Below are positions 17,995-28,000 of a stretch of DNA of 64,000 bases, one piece after another (position 1 is the first letter of the stretch; each line of letters starts with the position of its first letter). The stretch is from assembly GCA_964388595.1 (NCBI GenBank), contig CAYMAX010000002.1, positions 1 through 64,000 on the forward strand, given 5' to 3'. A program made the position numbers and the translations under genes. The notes under the pieces are model-generated. The model had not been told where the DNA came from. It was given only the letters and a program-made list of their open reading frames with translations, and did not search any database. This DNA is from CAYMAX01 sp964388595. GTDB lineage: Bacteria > Bacteroidota > Bacteroidia > Bacteroidales > UBA932.

Positions 17995-18711
17995 TTACAT
18001 TCTTACCACTGCTACAATGGCCATACTGAGCGGTAAAATTTCCAGGGTGCAAAGATACAAAATTGAGAGGAATAAAGGTGCTCGGGAGGAAAAAATTAAT
18101 CCCGAAACATCTGCTACATAGAGAGCCAACAATAATATCAGAATAACACTGATGACTATTCTGAAAATATAAAAACCCGATGACATCTCTACAAAATATG
18201 TAAATGGAAAAGAGATAGTCAAGACTATTGTAGCTATTATGACAAAAGACATCGAAAGGTCTGTCAGAGAGCTGAACAACTCTTCACGTGAAGATATTTT
18301 CCCGATTACATATAGCACTAAAGCCCTTATCAGAAAGAAAAGAGCCACGCCACCTATCAGCCACCAAAAGCGACCTGTCAAAAGACCATACTTGGAAAGA
18401 AGAAAAAAACAAACAGGAAGACTACCGATAAACATCAATATAGTAAATGAAGAGAAAGCACTCCTCTTCTCTGTTTTTCTCAAAATCAGGGTAGAAGCCG
18501 TAAATTTAAAAATATGACCTAAAAAAGAGATTAATCCCTTATTGAAAATGAGGAAAATAAGAATGATGACAATCGCTGCTATTCCCACTACCTTGTCAGA
18601 CATATACACATCCAATGTCTCGGCTTGAGGGATTTGTGGAATAGAAACTGAAGATTGTGTCCAGACGCTGTCAATGGGAGGTATCTGACTAATTGCCTCG
18701 TTTGGTAGCAT
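17995..18711 (-). CDS. DUF4271 membrane protein
   Basis: This 238-residue inner-membrane protein has about seven hydrophobic helices after a short N-terminal region. It matches the DUF4271 family, which in Bacteroidota lies directly before hemD, as it does here. The function is unknown. Its start overlaps the SUI1-type gene by 23 bp, and its stop lies 4 bp from the hemD ATG, so it is embedded in the operon. Identification rests on position, topology and segments such as the C-terminal LYLCTLEILPLSMAIVAVV. Confidence 0.75.
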   Translation of the reverse strand: MLPNEAISQIPPIDSVWTQSSVSIPQIPQAETLDVYMSDKVVGIAAIVIILIFLIFNKGLISFLGHIFKFTASTLILRKTEKRSAFSSFTILMFIGSLPVCFFLLSKYGLLTGRFWWLIGGVALFFLIRALVLYVIGKISSREELFSSLTDLSMSFVIIATIVLTISFPFTYFVEMSSGFYIFRIVISVILILLLALYVADVSGLIFSSRAPLFLSILYLCTLEILPLSMAIVAVVRM

Positions 18712-19003
18712 ATCCCATAGAAGTTAGTAATGATACTATTTTATCTCGAAAATCTCCTTGTATTATAATCTCTCCATCTTTGACGCTCCCTCCCACACCA
18801 CACTTCACTTTCAGAACCTTGGAAAGCGACATAAGGTCTTCCGAATTACCTATGAAGCCTTTGATAAGGGTAACCTGTTTGCCACCTCTGTTTCTTCTGT
18901 CTATGGCGACAATTAATTTTTGCGAAGAAGGGGAAGGCGTAACAATCTCTTCTCGTGGAGTCTCGAGATTGAGATTTGGATTCGTAGAATAAACAATACC
19001 CAT
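18689..19003 (-). CDS. SUI1/eIF1-like translation factor (YciH family)
   Basis: The 104-residue protein has the SUI1 fold signature: DRRNRGGKQVTLIKGF near residues 35-50, KVLKVKCGVGGSVKDGEI near residues 64-81, then IIIQGDF. This is the bacterial relative of eIF1, known in E. coli as YciH, which inhibits translation initiation under stress and helps discriminate initiator tRNA in vitro. The first 30 residues are a flexible Pro- and Ser-rich leader. It is the first gene of a six-gene minus-strand operon and has a good promoter 16 bp upstream. Confidence 0.88.
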   Translation of the reverse strand: MGIVYSTNPNLNLETPREEIVTPSPSSQKLIVAIDRRNRGGKQVTLIKGFIGNSEDLMSLSKVLKVKCGVGGSVKDGEIIIQGDFRDKIVSLLTSMGYATKRGN

Positions 19004-19019
19004 CTCTGATTTATTTCTG

Positions 19020-19027
19020 CAAAATTA
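19020..19027 (-). promoter_or_regulatory. -7 element for the SUI1-hemD-rnpA operon
   Basis: The minus strand reads TAATTTTG, 16 bp before the ATG at 19003. It faces away from the DUF2723 promoter 20 bp to its right. Confidence 0.55.
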
Positions 19028-19047
19028 GTTATAAATAATCAATTTCT

Positions 19048-19055
19048 TATATTTG
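19048..19055 (+). promoter_or_regulatory. -7 element for the DUF2723 gene
   Basis: TATATTTG matches TAnnTTTG and ends 20 bp before the ATG at 19076. Confidence 0.55.
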
Positions 19056-19075
19056 TCGTTCAAATCATCTTTTCA

Positions 19076-22000
19076 ATGGATAAAAAACAGTTCAACTTTT
19101 ACAGCCGCATCGTTGCTTTTGCAGTTTTCCTAATAGCATCTATTACCTATCTCGCTACCATCGAACCCACTACCAGTTTCTGGGACTGCGGAGAATTTAT
19201 CGCTTCATCTTATAAATTGGAAGTTGGACATGCCCCCGGCAACCCTGTATTTCAGCTTATAGCTCGATTCTTCACACTCTTCGTTTCGAAGGAGTATGCA
19301 GCTATGGCGGTCAACGCCATGAGTGCTTTATGCTCAGCCCTGACCATCCTTTTTCTATTTCTCACTATTGCACATCTTGCCAGGAAAATATTGGTTAAAA
19401 ACAACACAGGTACTATTTCGTTTTCAGATACCATAGCGATACTCGGCTCGGCTGTTGTAGGTTCTCTCGCTTATTGCTGGTCAGACACATTCTGGTTTTC
19501 AGCAGTAGAGGGGGAAGTCTATGCCATGTCATCACTCTTTACAGCTGCTGTTTTTTGGGCAATACTCAAATGGGAGGACGATGCAGACAATGAATATGCA
19601 GACAGGTGGATTGTACTCATTGCATTACTCATGGGTCTCTCCATAGGAGTACACCTCCTCAACCTTCTTGCCATTCCGGCCATAGCCTTTGTATGTTATT
19701 ATAAAAAATCTTCCAAATTCACTTTCGGAAGATTTATCGGAGTATTCCTCCTCTCCTGCGTCATCCTGGCTACTATCCTCTGGGTCAGTATCACGGGACT
19801 ACCAAAACTCGCAGCCTATTTTGACTTGCTGTTTGTAAATGTATTCAAGTTGCCATTCAATTCAGGAGCAGCGGTATTTATGCTTATTCTTTTGGCCCTG
19901 TGTTTCTTGGCAATATATATATCTAGAAGTAAAAAACAGGAAATCCTTCATTTGGTATTTCTTTGTTTCACGATGATAATAATCGGTTATTCCATCTTTG
20001 CTGTCGTGGTCATAAGGTCTGCCAACAATACCCCTACTAACGAAAATCAACCTGACAATCCTTTCAGTCTGGTAAGATACCTTGGTCGTGAACAATACGG
20101 CAGCTATCCTTTGGTGTATGGAGAGAATTTTGCCTCTGTTCCCAACTCCTATGACGAACACACCTACTACACCCCTTTGGATGGTAAATATTACAAAGCA
20201 CAAGGTCCCATCACATATAAGTTCCCTCAAGAAGCACAAAGCTTTTTCCCACGTATGTGGTCACCGGGCACGGGAGATGAGTTCGTCCCCTTCTACCAAA
20301 ACTATATGAAGTCAAGTTCAGGGAAGAAACTCAAAGGTGGCAAATACAGGATGCCTACTTTTGGAGAAAACCTTGCTTATTTCTTCGATTATCAAATCAA
20401 CTGGATGTATATCCGTTATTTTATGTGGAATTTCGCCGGCCGTCAGAACGATATTCACAGTCCTGCTCCCGGAGATCCTCTCAAAGGTAACTGGGAGACC
20501 GGCATTGGGTTCTATGATAGAGCCAGATTGGGAGACCAAAGTGTTGGACCGGAAGGTATCATTCACAATAAAGCGAAGAACCACTACTACATGCTGCCTC
20601 TCCTCCTTGGTCTTATAGGTCTTTTCTTCCAGCTCAGAAAGGACAAGCAGTCCTGGTGGGTGACCATGCTCCTGTTTTTGCTTACAGGAGTAGCCATTAT
20701 AGTGTACCTCAACCAGACGCCTTACCAGGTACGAGAGCGTGATTACGCCTATGCAGGTTCATTCTATATGTTTACTATATGGATAGGGCTATCTGTATTG
20801 TGCGTCTATCAATGGCTTGCAAAACCACTTTCCAAAATTAAGGTTCCACAATGGGCCACTGCCACCATCGTATCGATAGTACTCCTACTTGTCCCCGTCC
20901 TTATGGTTAGCCAAAACTGGGACGATCACGACAGAAGCAATAGATATACTGCCAGGGACTTGGCCTACAATTATTTTATGTCAGCAGACTCCAATGCAGT
21001 GATAGTCTCTCATGGTGACAACGACACATTCCCTCTTTGGTATATTCAGGAAGTGGAAGAGGTCAGACTGGATGCCCGTATTATGAATACTTCCTTACTT
21101 GGTACAGACTGGTATATAGACCAGATGCAGAAAAAACAGTATGATGCAGATCCCATCAAGTTTTCCACCAAACGTGCAAGCTACCTCTATGGCACAAATG
21201 AGTTCATCCCCATTGTCGACAGGGTTAACAGACCTATTACCGCCAAAGAAGCGATATCATTATTCAACAATCCCCGCGTCAAATATAAACGCTACGGAGA
21301 GTCTGTTGACTACATCGCTTCTCATCATATCACCATTCCCGTCAACAAAGAGAATGTCAAGAAATATGGTATAGTAAGTGAGAAAGACTATGATAAGATC
21401 GTAGACACAGTTTATTTAAACATCCCTGACAACAAAGAACATCTCAGCAAGAGTGAATTGATGATTCTCGATATGTTTTCCAATTATGATTGGGACAGAC
21501 CCATCTACTTCGTATCCCAGGGAGGTGATCTCAAACTCGGTCTTAAGAGTTATCTTCAATTTGATGGATTCCTCTCCAAATTTGTCCCCATCAAGAGTAC
21601 CACCACGATTACAGAATATGGACATATTGACACAGACAAGATGTACAATAAAATAATGGATGTGTATAGATGGGGTTCCTTCCAAAAGAAGTACTATTCT
21701 GACTATCAAAATATTTCCACTTTTGACGGCAGCACTTTAAATATCCGCAGCATTTTTATCCAGACAGCATTGGGTCTTGCTTTGGAAGGAGAAAAAGAAA
21801 AAGCAGTAAAGGTACTTGACAAGATGCAGGAATACATTCCTACCGAAAATCTCCCGTACAACTCATCTATCTGGTTCTCCAGCCAGTCAATCAATGAATA
21901 TATGCTTCTGCAAGCCATCGAAATATATTTGAAGTGCGGAGCCAAAGAGAAAGCCATAGCTCTATCAGAAGCCTTCCTAAATGAGACTCTCTTATCTATA

Positions 22001-22168
22001 CAACTTGCTGCTACACCTTTCGGAAACAGTTACATTTCCAAAGCTGACCTCGAAAACAATTACTCTATGTACTTCTACACTATCAATATCTTGAAAACAG
22101 GAGGAGCACCGGAAGAGGCAGGACGTTTCGAAGAGACTCTTAACAAAGCTATCGAACAGTTGCGATGA
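19076..22168 (+). CDS. DUF2723 membrane protein, probable glycosyltransferase-like
   Basis: The 1030-residue protein opens with a helix and the DUF2723 signature: ATIEPTTSFWDCGEFIASSY near residues 24-43, then KLEVGHAPGNPVFQL. About ten further membrane helices reach to residue 620. Later conserved parts are NQTPYQVRERDYAYAGSFY (about residues 543-561) and SHGDNDTFPLWYIQEVE (about residues 644-660). The C-terminal third is soluble with helical repeats. The acidic loop followed by many helices recalls the GT-C fold of protein O-mannosyltransferases, so transfer of sugar from a lipid carrier on the outer face of the membrane is inferred, not shown. It overlaps the next gene by 4 bp. Confidence 0.8.
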   Translation: MDKKQFNFYSRIVAFAVFLIASITYLATIEPTTSFWDCGEFIASSYKLEVGHAPGNPVFQLIARFFTLFVSKEYAAMAVNAMSALCSALTILFLFLTIAHLARKILVKNNTGTISFSDTIAILGSAVVGSLAYCWSDTFWFSAVEGEVYAMSSLFTAAVFWAILKWEDDADNEYADRWIVLIALLMGLSIGVHLLNLLAIPAIAFVCYYKKSSKFTFGRFIGVFLLSCVILATILWVSITGLPKLAAYFDLLFVNVFKLPFNSGAAVFMLILLALCFLAIYISRSKKQEILHLVFLCFTMIIIGYSIFAVVVIRSANNTPTNENQPDNPFSLVRYLGREQYGSYPLVYGENFASVPNSYDEHTYYTPLDGKYYKAQGPITYKFPQEAQSFFPRMWSPGTGDEFVPFYQNYMKSSSGKKLKGGKYRMPTFGENLAYFFDYQINWMYIRYFMWNFAGRQNDIHSPAPGDPLKGNWETGIGFYDRARLGDQSVGPEGIIHNKAKNHYYMLPLLLGLIGLFFQLRKDKQSWWVTMLLFLLTGVAIIVYLNQTPYQVRERDYAYAGSFYMFTIWIGLSVLCVYQWLAKPLSKIKVPQWATATIVSIVLLLVPVLMVSQNWDDHDRSNRYTARDLAYNYFMSADSNAVIVSHGDNDTFPLWYIQEVEEVRLDARIMNTSLLGTDWYIDQMQKKQYDADPIKFSTKRASYLYGTNEFIPIVDRVNRPITAKEAISLFNNPRVKYKRYGESVDYIASHHITIPVNKENVKKYGIVSEKDYDKIVDTVYLNIPDNKEHLSKSELMILDMFSNYDWDRPIYFVSQGGDLKLGLKSYLQFDGFLSKFVPIKSTTTITEYGHIDTDKMYNKIMDVYRWGSFQKKYYSDYQNISTFDGSTLNIRSIFIQTALGLALEGEKEKAVKVLDKMQEYIPTENLPYNSSIWFSSQSINEYMLLQAIEIYLKCGAKEKAIALSEAFLNETLLSIQLAATPFGNSYISKADLENNYSMYFYTINILKTGGAPEEAGRFEETLNKAIEQLR

Positions 22169-22626
22169 AAAAATTGAAATACATACTTTTATCTCTTTTA
22201 CTTCTATGCTCTCTCGAAGCCTATTCCATTGATATTCGCACCAAAGGGACAGCTTCCGGCAAAGATCTCGCCGCCACCAAAAAAGAGGCACTTCTTGTTG
22301 CAAGAAAATCTCTTATCAATGAAGGAGAAAAGATAATTTATACATGGGCTACTATGTTTTATACCGATACCCCCTATAAATTTGACAAAGTATGCAAGAA
22401 AGTGTCCATTCGTGCTTCGGCATATACAGTCAGTGAACAGGTATCAAAAAAAGATAGTATCTATACTGTAGAAGTGACGGTGAAATATGGCACTTCGGAC
22501 AAGGAAACAACCAATGAACTACTTGACTCTTTCGAATACAATATGTTAAGAAAAGACCTCATTTTAATCAAATATAATCGAAATGAGGCCTATAAATCAC
22601 TTTATAAAGTAGTTGCTAACTGGTAG
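22165..22626 (+). CDS. Small secreted protein of unknown function
   Basis: The 153-residue product has a clear signal peptide (MKKLKYILLSLLLLCSLEAYS). The mature part, starting IDIRTKGTASGKDLAATKKEA, resembles in layout the small LPP20- or flagellar-assembly-T-type domains, with a helix followed by beta strands containing VTVKYG. I cannot name a family. Its ATG overlaps the stop of the DUF2723 gene (ATGA), so it is translated with it and may assist it in the periplasm. It ends exactly where the convergent LuxE-like gene ends, leaving no spacer. Confidence 0.6.
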   Translation: MKKLKYILLSLLLLCSLEAYSIDIRTKGTASGKDLAATKKEALLVARKSLINEGEKIIYTWATMFYTDTPYKFDKVCKKVSIRASAYTVSEQVSKKDSIYTVEVTVKYGTSDKETTNELLDSFEYNMLRKDLILIKYNRNEAYKSLYKVVANW

Positions 22627-23583
22627 CTATTCTATCAGCATATTGCACCCTCGGTTTTCTGCTCCGCTGATACGACCCAATACGCAAAAACCACCATCGT
22701 CAAGTTTATATCCTCTATCCTGGGTCTCAATAAAAGAGCAGGAATTGACATTGGCCATATCAATGATATTAATTCCACCTGTCTTCCCTGTGTCAACTGT
22801 CTTAAAAGGGTCATTGATGTCCCTTATCATTACCTTCATCGATGGTGAGCAATAAAATATGCCATCGCGCTTGGAATATGCCTGAGAAAGCATTTCACAC
22901 ATTCCATATTCTGAACCCACCTCATTGACTGAGAAACTTTCAGATAGTCTTCGATGAATCTCTTTACGTGACAATTCTTCCCCCCTTCCTTTCATACCCC
23001 CCGTCTCTATAATTGACAATTGCCATTCATCATCTCTTTCTATAGAATATTGCGATGCAAAGTCAAGTAAGGCAAAAGTAACACCTATAAGAATCGTTTT
23101 CTGCTTACTTCTTCTCAACTCATTGAGTTTTTGATATAGGTCGCTATGATTGTAGAGATAAAAACCGCTGTCTGGATTGTGAGAAGAAAAAATGAGATGA
23201 TTAGCCATAAACACCAGAGAAGACCCCTCTCTTTCGAGATATGATGGAAGCAACGCCAATATGGCATACTGATTGGGGTTCCCATAAAAGTATTCAAAAC
23301 CCTCGGTAAAACTTTTTATATAAAGCGACAAATCTGTAACATAGTGCTTAGATGGAACGATGGAAGTAGTGGCACTGCTATAAAAAATCTTCTCCGCTTC
23401 CACTGCGGAATCTGCGGAGGAGATTATAGTATGAGTTTTGAAAAATTTAATCGGAAGAAAAGGAATCTCTTCTATTTTTTTAACATCAAATGGCGACACC
23501 CCGAGCAGGTCTACATACTGCTTATAAACGGGGCAGTAGTTATATTGATAATGAAAAATATCGAAGATTCGCTCATTCATCAC
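22627..23583 (-). CDS. LuxE-like acyl-protein synthetase
   Basis: The 318-residue protein belongs to the LuxE/acyl-protein synthetase group within the adenylate-forming superfamily. It shows CPVYKQYVDLLG near residue 17, IPFLPIKFFKTH near residues 40-51, a Ser/Thr-rich nucleotide-binding loop FYSSATTS near residues 67-74, IETGGMKGRG near residue 191 and EYGMCEMLSQAY near residues 225-236. LuxE activates a fatty acid and carries it on a cysteine. There is no luciferase gene here; in Bacteroidota the physiological acid is unknown. Its start overlaps the tnaA stop by 1 bp, so both are on one transcript. Confidence 0.8.
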   Translation of the reverse strand: MMNERIFDIFHYQYNYCPVYKQYVDLLGVSPFDVKKIEEIPFLPIKFFKTHTIISSADSAVEAEKIFYSSATTSIVPSKHYVTDLSLYIKSFTEGFEYFYGNPNQYAILALLPSYLEREGSSLVFMANHLIFSSHNPDSGFYLYNHSDLYQKLNELRRSKQKTILIGVTFALLDFASQYSIERDDEWQLSIIETGGMKGRGEELSRKEIHRRLSESFSVNEVGSEYGMCEMLSQAYSKRDGIFYCSPSMKVMIRDINDPFKTVDTGKTGGINIIDMANVNSCSFIETQDRGYKLDDGGFCVLGRISGAENRGCNMLIE

Positions 23584-24962
23584 TATTTCGCTCTTTCGAG
23601 TTCCACAGTGAAGTGGCGCATTATGGGAAGCTGCTTTGTGATGACATAACCGCGAGTAATGGAATCTCTGCGGTCATATACATTCTTTAATGCAGCTGCA
23701 ATATAATCCATATGGCAATTAGTATACACTCTGCGAGGTATAGCCAACCTGAGAAGATCCAAGTCGGGATATCTGTTTTCATGAGTGATAGGATCTCTGT
23801 CGGCCAGCAATGCACCTATCTCCACTCCTCTGATACCACCTTCTATGTACAACTCGACTCCGAGAGTTTGAGCTATAAATTCCTCTTTGGGGACTTTGGT
23901 GAGTACTTTTTTGGCATCGACGAAAATAGCATGTCCGCCTGCAGGTCTTTGGTAAGGAATACCATACTCATCAAGCTTCTTTCCAAGATAGGCAATCTGT
24001 TTGATGCGGGTATCAAGGTATTCAAAATCTGTCCCTTCTTTCAGTCCCTGAGCAAGAGCATTCATATCTCTACCTGCCATACCTCCGTATGTAATGAAAC
24101 CCTCGAACATGATGTTGTACATCTGAGCTGCCTGCCAGTCCTTCTCACTTCTAAATCCGATAAATCCTCCGATATTGACAATAGCATCTTTCTTGGATGA
24201 CATCGTCATAAAGTCGGCATAAGAAAACATCTCGCGAGCGATTTCAACGATGCTCTTTGATGCATATCCTTTCTCCCTGGTCTTGATGAAATAGGCATTC
24301 TCTGCAAATCTTGCAGAATCTATCATCACTTTTACGCCATATTTATGGGCAAGCGAAGCGACTCCTTTGATATTTTCCATAGAGACAGGTTGACCTCCAG
24401 CTGTGTTGTTGGTAACAGTTACTACAATACAGGGAATTTTCGAAGCGGGATATTTTTTGAGAGCATCTTCAAGTTTACCAAGGTCCATATTGCCCTTGAA
24501 AGGAATCTCCAGGTCGGTATCTTTAGCCTCATCGATAGTACAGTCCAACGCAACCGCTTTTCTAAATTCTATATGACCTTTTGTAGTATCAAAGTGAGAA
24601 TTGCCGGGTAAGATATCCCCTTCCTTGATTAATGAGGAAAAAAGAACATTCTCTGCTGCACGTCCCTGATGAGTGGGGAGAAAATATTTAAATCCGGTAA
24701 TGTTTTCAATTGTCTCTTTTAATGTATAGTAAGATCTCGCTCCGGCATAACTTTCATCTCCTTCCATAATGGCAGCCCATTGCTTATCACTCATAGCGCC
24801 GGTTCCTGAATCAGTGAGAAGATCTATAAAGACATAATCACTCTTAAGACTGAAAAGATTGTAGTGAGCATCTTTAATCCATTTTTCACGTTGTTCACGT
24901 GTGCTTTTTTTAATGGTTTCTACCATTTTGATTTTGTACGATTCTGCGAAAGGAAGTTCCAT
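23583..24962 (-). CDS. tnaA: Tryptophanase (tryptophan indole-lyase)
   Basis: TnaA is a cytoplasmic PLP enzyme that splits tryptophan into indole, pyruvate and ammonia. The 459-residue sequence has the PLP lysine in MSSKKDAIV (about residue 256). The closest relative, tyrosine phenol-lyase, is separated by two points: the present FDTTKGH has the Asp seen in tryptophanase, where phenol-lyase has TTTRYH, and GVEIG has Ile where phenol-lyase has the substrate-binding Arg (SMERG). The product thus supports indole production. The downstream LuxE-like gene is translationally coupled. The leader of about 45 nt is too short for a TnaC-type attenuator. Confidence 0.93.
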   Translation of the reverse strand: MELPFAESYKIKMVETIKKSTREQREKWIKDAHYNLFSLKSDYVFIDLLTDSGTGAMSDKQWAAIMEGDESYAGARSYYTLKETIENITGFKYFLPTHQGRAAENVLFSSLIKEGDILPGNSHFDTTKGHIEFRKAVALDCTIDEAKDTDLEIPFKGNMDLGKLEDALKKYPASKIPCIVVTVTNNTAGGQPVSMENIKGVASLAHKYGVKVMIDSARFAENAYFIKTREKGYASKSIVEIAREMFSYADFMTMSSKKDAIVNIGGFIGFRSEKDWQAAQMYNIMFEGFITYGGMAGRDMNALAQGLKEGTDFEYLDTRIKQIAYLGKKLDEYGIPYQRPAGGHAIFVDAKKVLTKVPKEEFIAQTLGVELYIEGGIRGVEIGALLADRDPITHENRYPDLDLLRLAIPRRVYTNCHMDYIAAALKNVYDRRDSITRGYVITKQLPIMRHFTVELERAK

Positions 24963-25012
24963 TTTATTATAATTTTTAGTGATATTGTTTCAATTATTAA
25001 TCATTTAGTGCG

Positions 25013-25020
25013 CAAAGATA
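25013..25020 (-). promoter_or_regulatory. -7 element for tnaA
   Basis: The minus strand reads TATCTTTG, 50 bp upstream of the tnaA ATG. It lies directly beside the secDF terminator. Confidence 0.6.
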
Positions 25021-25022
25021 AC

Positions 25023-25054
25023 AAAAAAATCGCACCATTTTACAGGTGCGATTT
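25023..25054 (-). terminator. Intrinsic terminator of secDF
   Basis: A perfect 10-bp stem (AAATCGCACC with GGTGCGATTT) and an 8-base loop are followed on the minus strand by a run of seven T. It lies 21 bp beyond the secDF stop. Confidence 0.92.
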
Positions 25055-25075
25055 GATATTATGGGAAATTGCTCT

Positions 25076-28000
25076 CTACTTCGATTTGGCAGCAAGTTTT
25101 TTTGCTTTACGAACATTCAAATCGTACATAATAGGAGTACCGATAAACACTGTAGAATATGTACCTACGATGATACCAACGATTAGAGCAACTGCAAGCC
25201 CTCTGATAACTTCGCCACCAAAGATAGCTATGGCAAGCATTACCACAAGTGTAGTACCTGAAGTGTTGATAGTTCTGGAAAGAGTGCTATTCAAAGCTTC
25301 ATTGATTTTCTGCTTGAGCTCGTGTTTGGGATATAATGTCTTATATTCTCTGATACGGTCAAAAATCACCACAGTATCATTGATGGAATAACCGATAATG
25401 GTGAGGACCGCCGCTATAAATGTCTGGTCGACATCGAGGCTGAATGGCAGGATTCCCGAGAATATTGAGAAAAATCCGACAGTAATAAGAGCATCATGCA
25501 CTAGAGAAAGCACACCACCTGCACCCCATGTCCAGCCTTTGAATCTAAACGCGATGTAAATGAAAATAGCGATTAGAGCAATACCTACGGCTATCAGTGC
25601 ATCTCTCCTCATATCATTGGCTATGGTAGGACCTACTTTATCCGAACTGATGATACCATTGGGGTTATCAAGAGTGGAGGTGAATTCCTCCAATGTAAGA
25701 GGTGTCTTAAAGAAATCTTTCAGAGCATTATAGAGTTTACCATCTACGATGCCGTCACTTTGAGTAGAATTATCATTGATGAGATATTTGGTGGTAATCT
25801 TCATCTGACTGTTACCTCCGAATTGTTTAACTTCGACAGACTCGCCAAATTCTGCCATGGTAGCAGCCCTGACCTGTTCAGTAGTGACATCTGTATCAAA
25901 TCTTACTACATATGTTCTACCACCGGTAAAATCTACACCATAAGTAAATCCTTTAGTAAATATGGAAACAATACAACCTATCATAATAACTCCTGAGACA
26001 ATGTATGCGATTTTACGTACTTTAACAAAATCATAGTGGGTATTTTGCATAAAGTTCTCGGTGAACTTATGAGAGAAGGAAATCTTCTTATTGTGAGCAA
26101 GACGACTTTCGAAGATAAGGCGGGTGATGAAAATAGAGGTAAGCATAGAGGTGATAAGACCAACTACGAGAGTAGTGGCAAATCCCTGTACGGGACCCGA
26201 ACCGAAAATAAAGAGAACAATACCGGTAATGATAGATGTGAGGTTACCGTCTATAATGGCTGAATAAGCATTTTTATAACCATCGTGGATGGCTAGACGA
26301 AGTGCTTTACCGGCTTTTAATTCTTCCTTGATACGTTCGTAAATAATAACATTGGCATCGACCGCCATACCGAGAGTCAAAACGATACCGGCGATACCGG
26401 GGAGAGTAAGAACAGCCCCGAATGAGACGAGAGCTCCGAACAGGAAGAGCACATTGCAGAGCAAAGCTATATCTGCAGTAAGTCCTGCGCCCTTGTAGAA
26501 GATGAACATATAGACAAGAACCAGACAGAAAGCTATGATGAATGAGACCATCCCGGCGTGAATGGATTCGCTACCCAAAGAAGGACCTACTACTTGTTCT
26601 TGAACGATGGTGGCAGGAGCAGGAAGTTTACCTGACTTAAGAACGTTTGCCAAGTCTTCAGCCTCTTCAATAGTAAAGTGACCTGTGATATTGGAACGTC
26701 CGCCTGTGATTTCCTGGTTAACTCTTGGATAGGAATAAACCATCCCATCGAGAACTATTGCAATTGATTTACCTACGTTGTCTGCAGTAAGCCTTGACCA
26801 GATACGTGCACCTTCAGAATTCATCGTCATATCTACTTCGGGAGAACCGCCCTGGTTGGCATAAGACATTCTTGCATCTGTCACTGCACCTCCGTCCAAA
26901 GGAGCTTTGCCGTCTTTAGTGTTCACTTTGATGGCTATGAGTTCGTAATAGGACTCTCCACCTGCCTGAGAAGATGGTTTAACTGACCACATCGGCACCA
27001 AATCAGCCGGGAAAAGAGCTTTAACTTGAGGAAGAGAGAGATATTGGTTGATCTTGGCTGTATCTTTATAGTGAGCTATACCGATGCAGGGACCCTGCAT
27101 AAGTTGTCCATTGTAAGAACTTGGATTAAGAATGGAAAACAGAGGATGGTTTTTAGCATAATTTAATTGGTCCACTGAAAGACTGTCTTCGCCAGAAGTA
27201 ACTTGTGCAAGCAAATCATCGCTCTCTTCTCTCTTTTTCACATCTGCACCTGTGTTCTTAGCGGAGGCTGTGGAGGCATTGTCAATAGAGACAATCTCCT
27301 TAATCACATTATCTGCTTCCTGAAGATAGTTAAATACTTCAGGGTTTTCGTATGTAGTCCAAAATTCGAGAGATGCTGTCCCTTGAAGAAGTTTTCTAAC
27401 ACGTTCCGGTTCTTTAACACCGGGGAGCTCCACAAGAATACGTCCTGTATTACCGATTCTTTGGATATTGGGGGAAGTAACACCAAAACGGTCAATACGA
27501 TTTCTCAATACATTGAATGAATTGGAAATAGCACTTTCAGCTTCAGTGCGGATGACTTTAATAACTTCTTCATTAGTACTTTTGGCAGTGATTTTCTCAC
27601 GCATCTCGTATGTACCGAATATCTGAGAAAGGTTCTGACCGGGGGCAACTTCATCCCATGCTTGAGCAAAGAGAGTGATGAAGTCTGAACGAGATTCGTT
27701 CTCTCTACTCTTTGCAAGGTTAAGTGCCTGCTCGAAAAGTGGAGAAGTATTATTGTCGGCAAGAGCTTTTACAAGGTCTCTCAACTCTACCTGAAGCATC
27801 ACGTTCATACCACCCTTGAGGTCAAGGCCGAGATTTAATTCCTTCTCTTTTACATCCTTGAATGTATATGAAAAATAGACTTTTTCAGAAGAAATGGAAT
27901 CGATGTAATACCTGTTTCTGTCTTTTTCCAATGAATCAAGATAAAATGCTTTATCTAAATCCGATACATTGGCAAATGATGGCAATTGCTGCTCAGCTGC

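Noticed and set aside
18281..18294. Perfect palindrome TCTTCACGTGAAGA as a possible third parS site
   Set aside because: Only the central ten bases agree with parS; the outer positions (CTC / GAT in place of TGT / ACA) do not. It lies inside the DUF4271 gene.
23583..24962. Tyrosine phenol-lyase instead of tryptophanase
   Set aside because: The discriminating positions (FDTT and GVEIG) match tryptophanase.
24963..25012. TnaC-like leader peptide controlling tnaA
   Set aside because: The leader after the -7 element is about 45 nt and has no ATG frame with a Trp codon.
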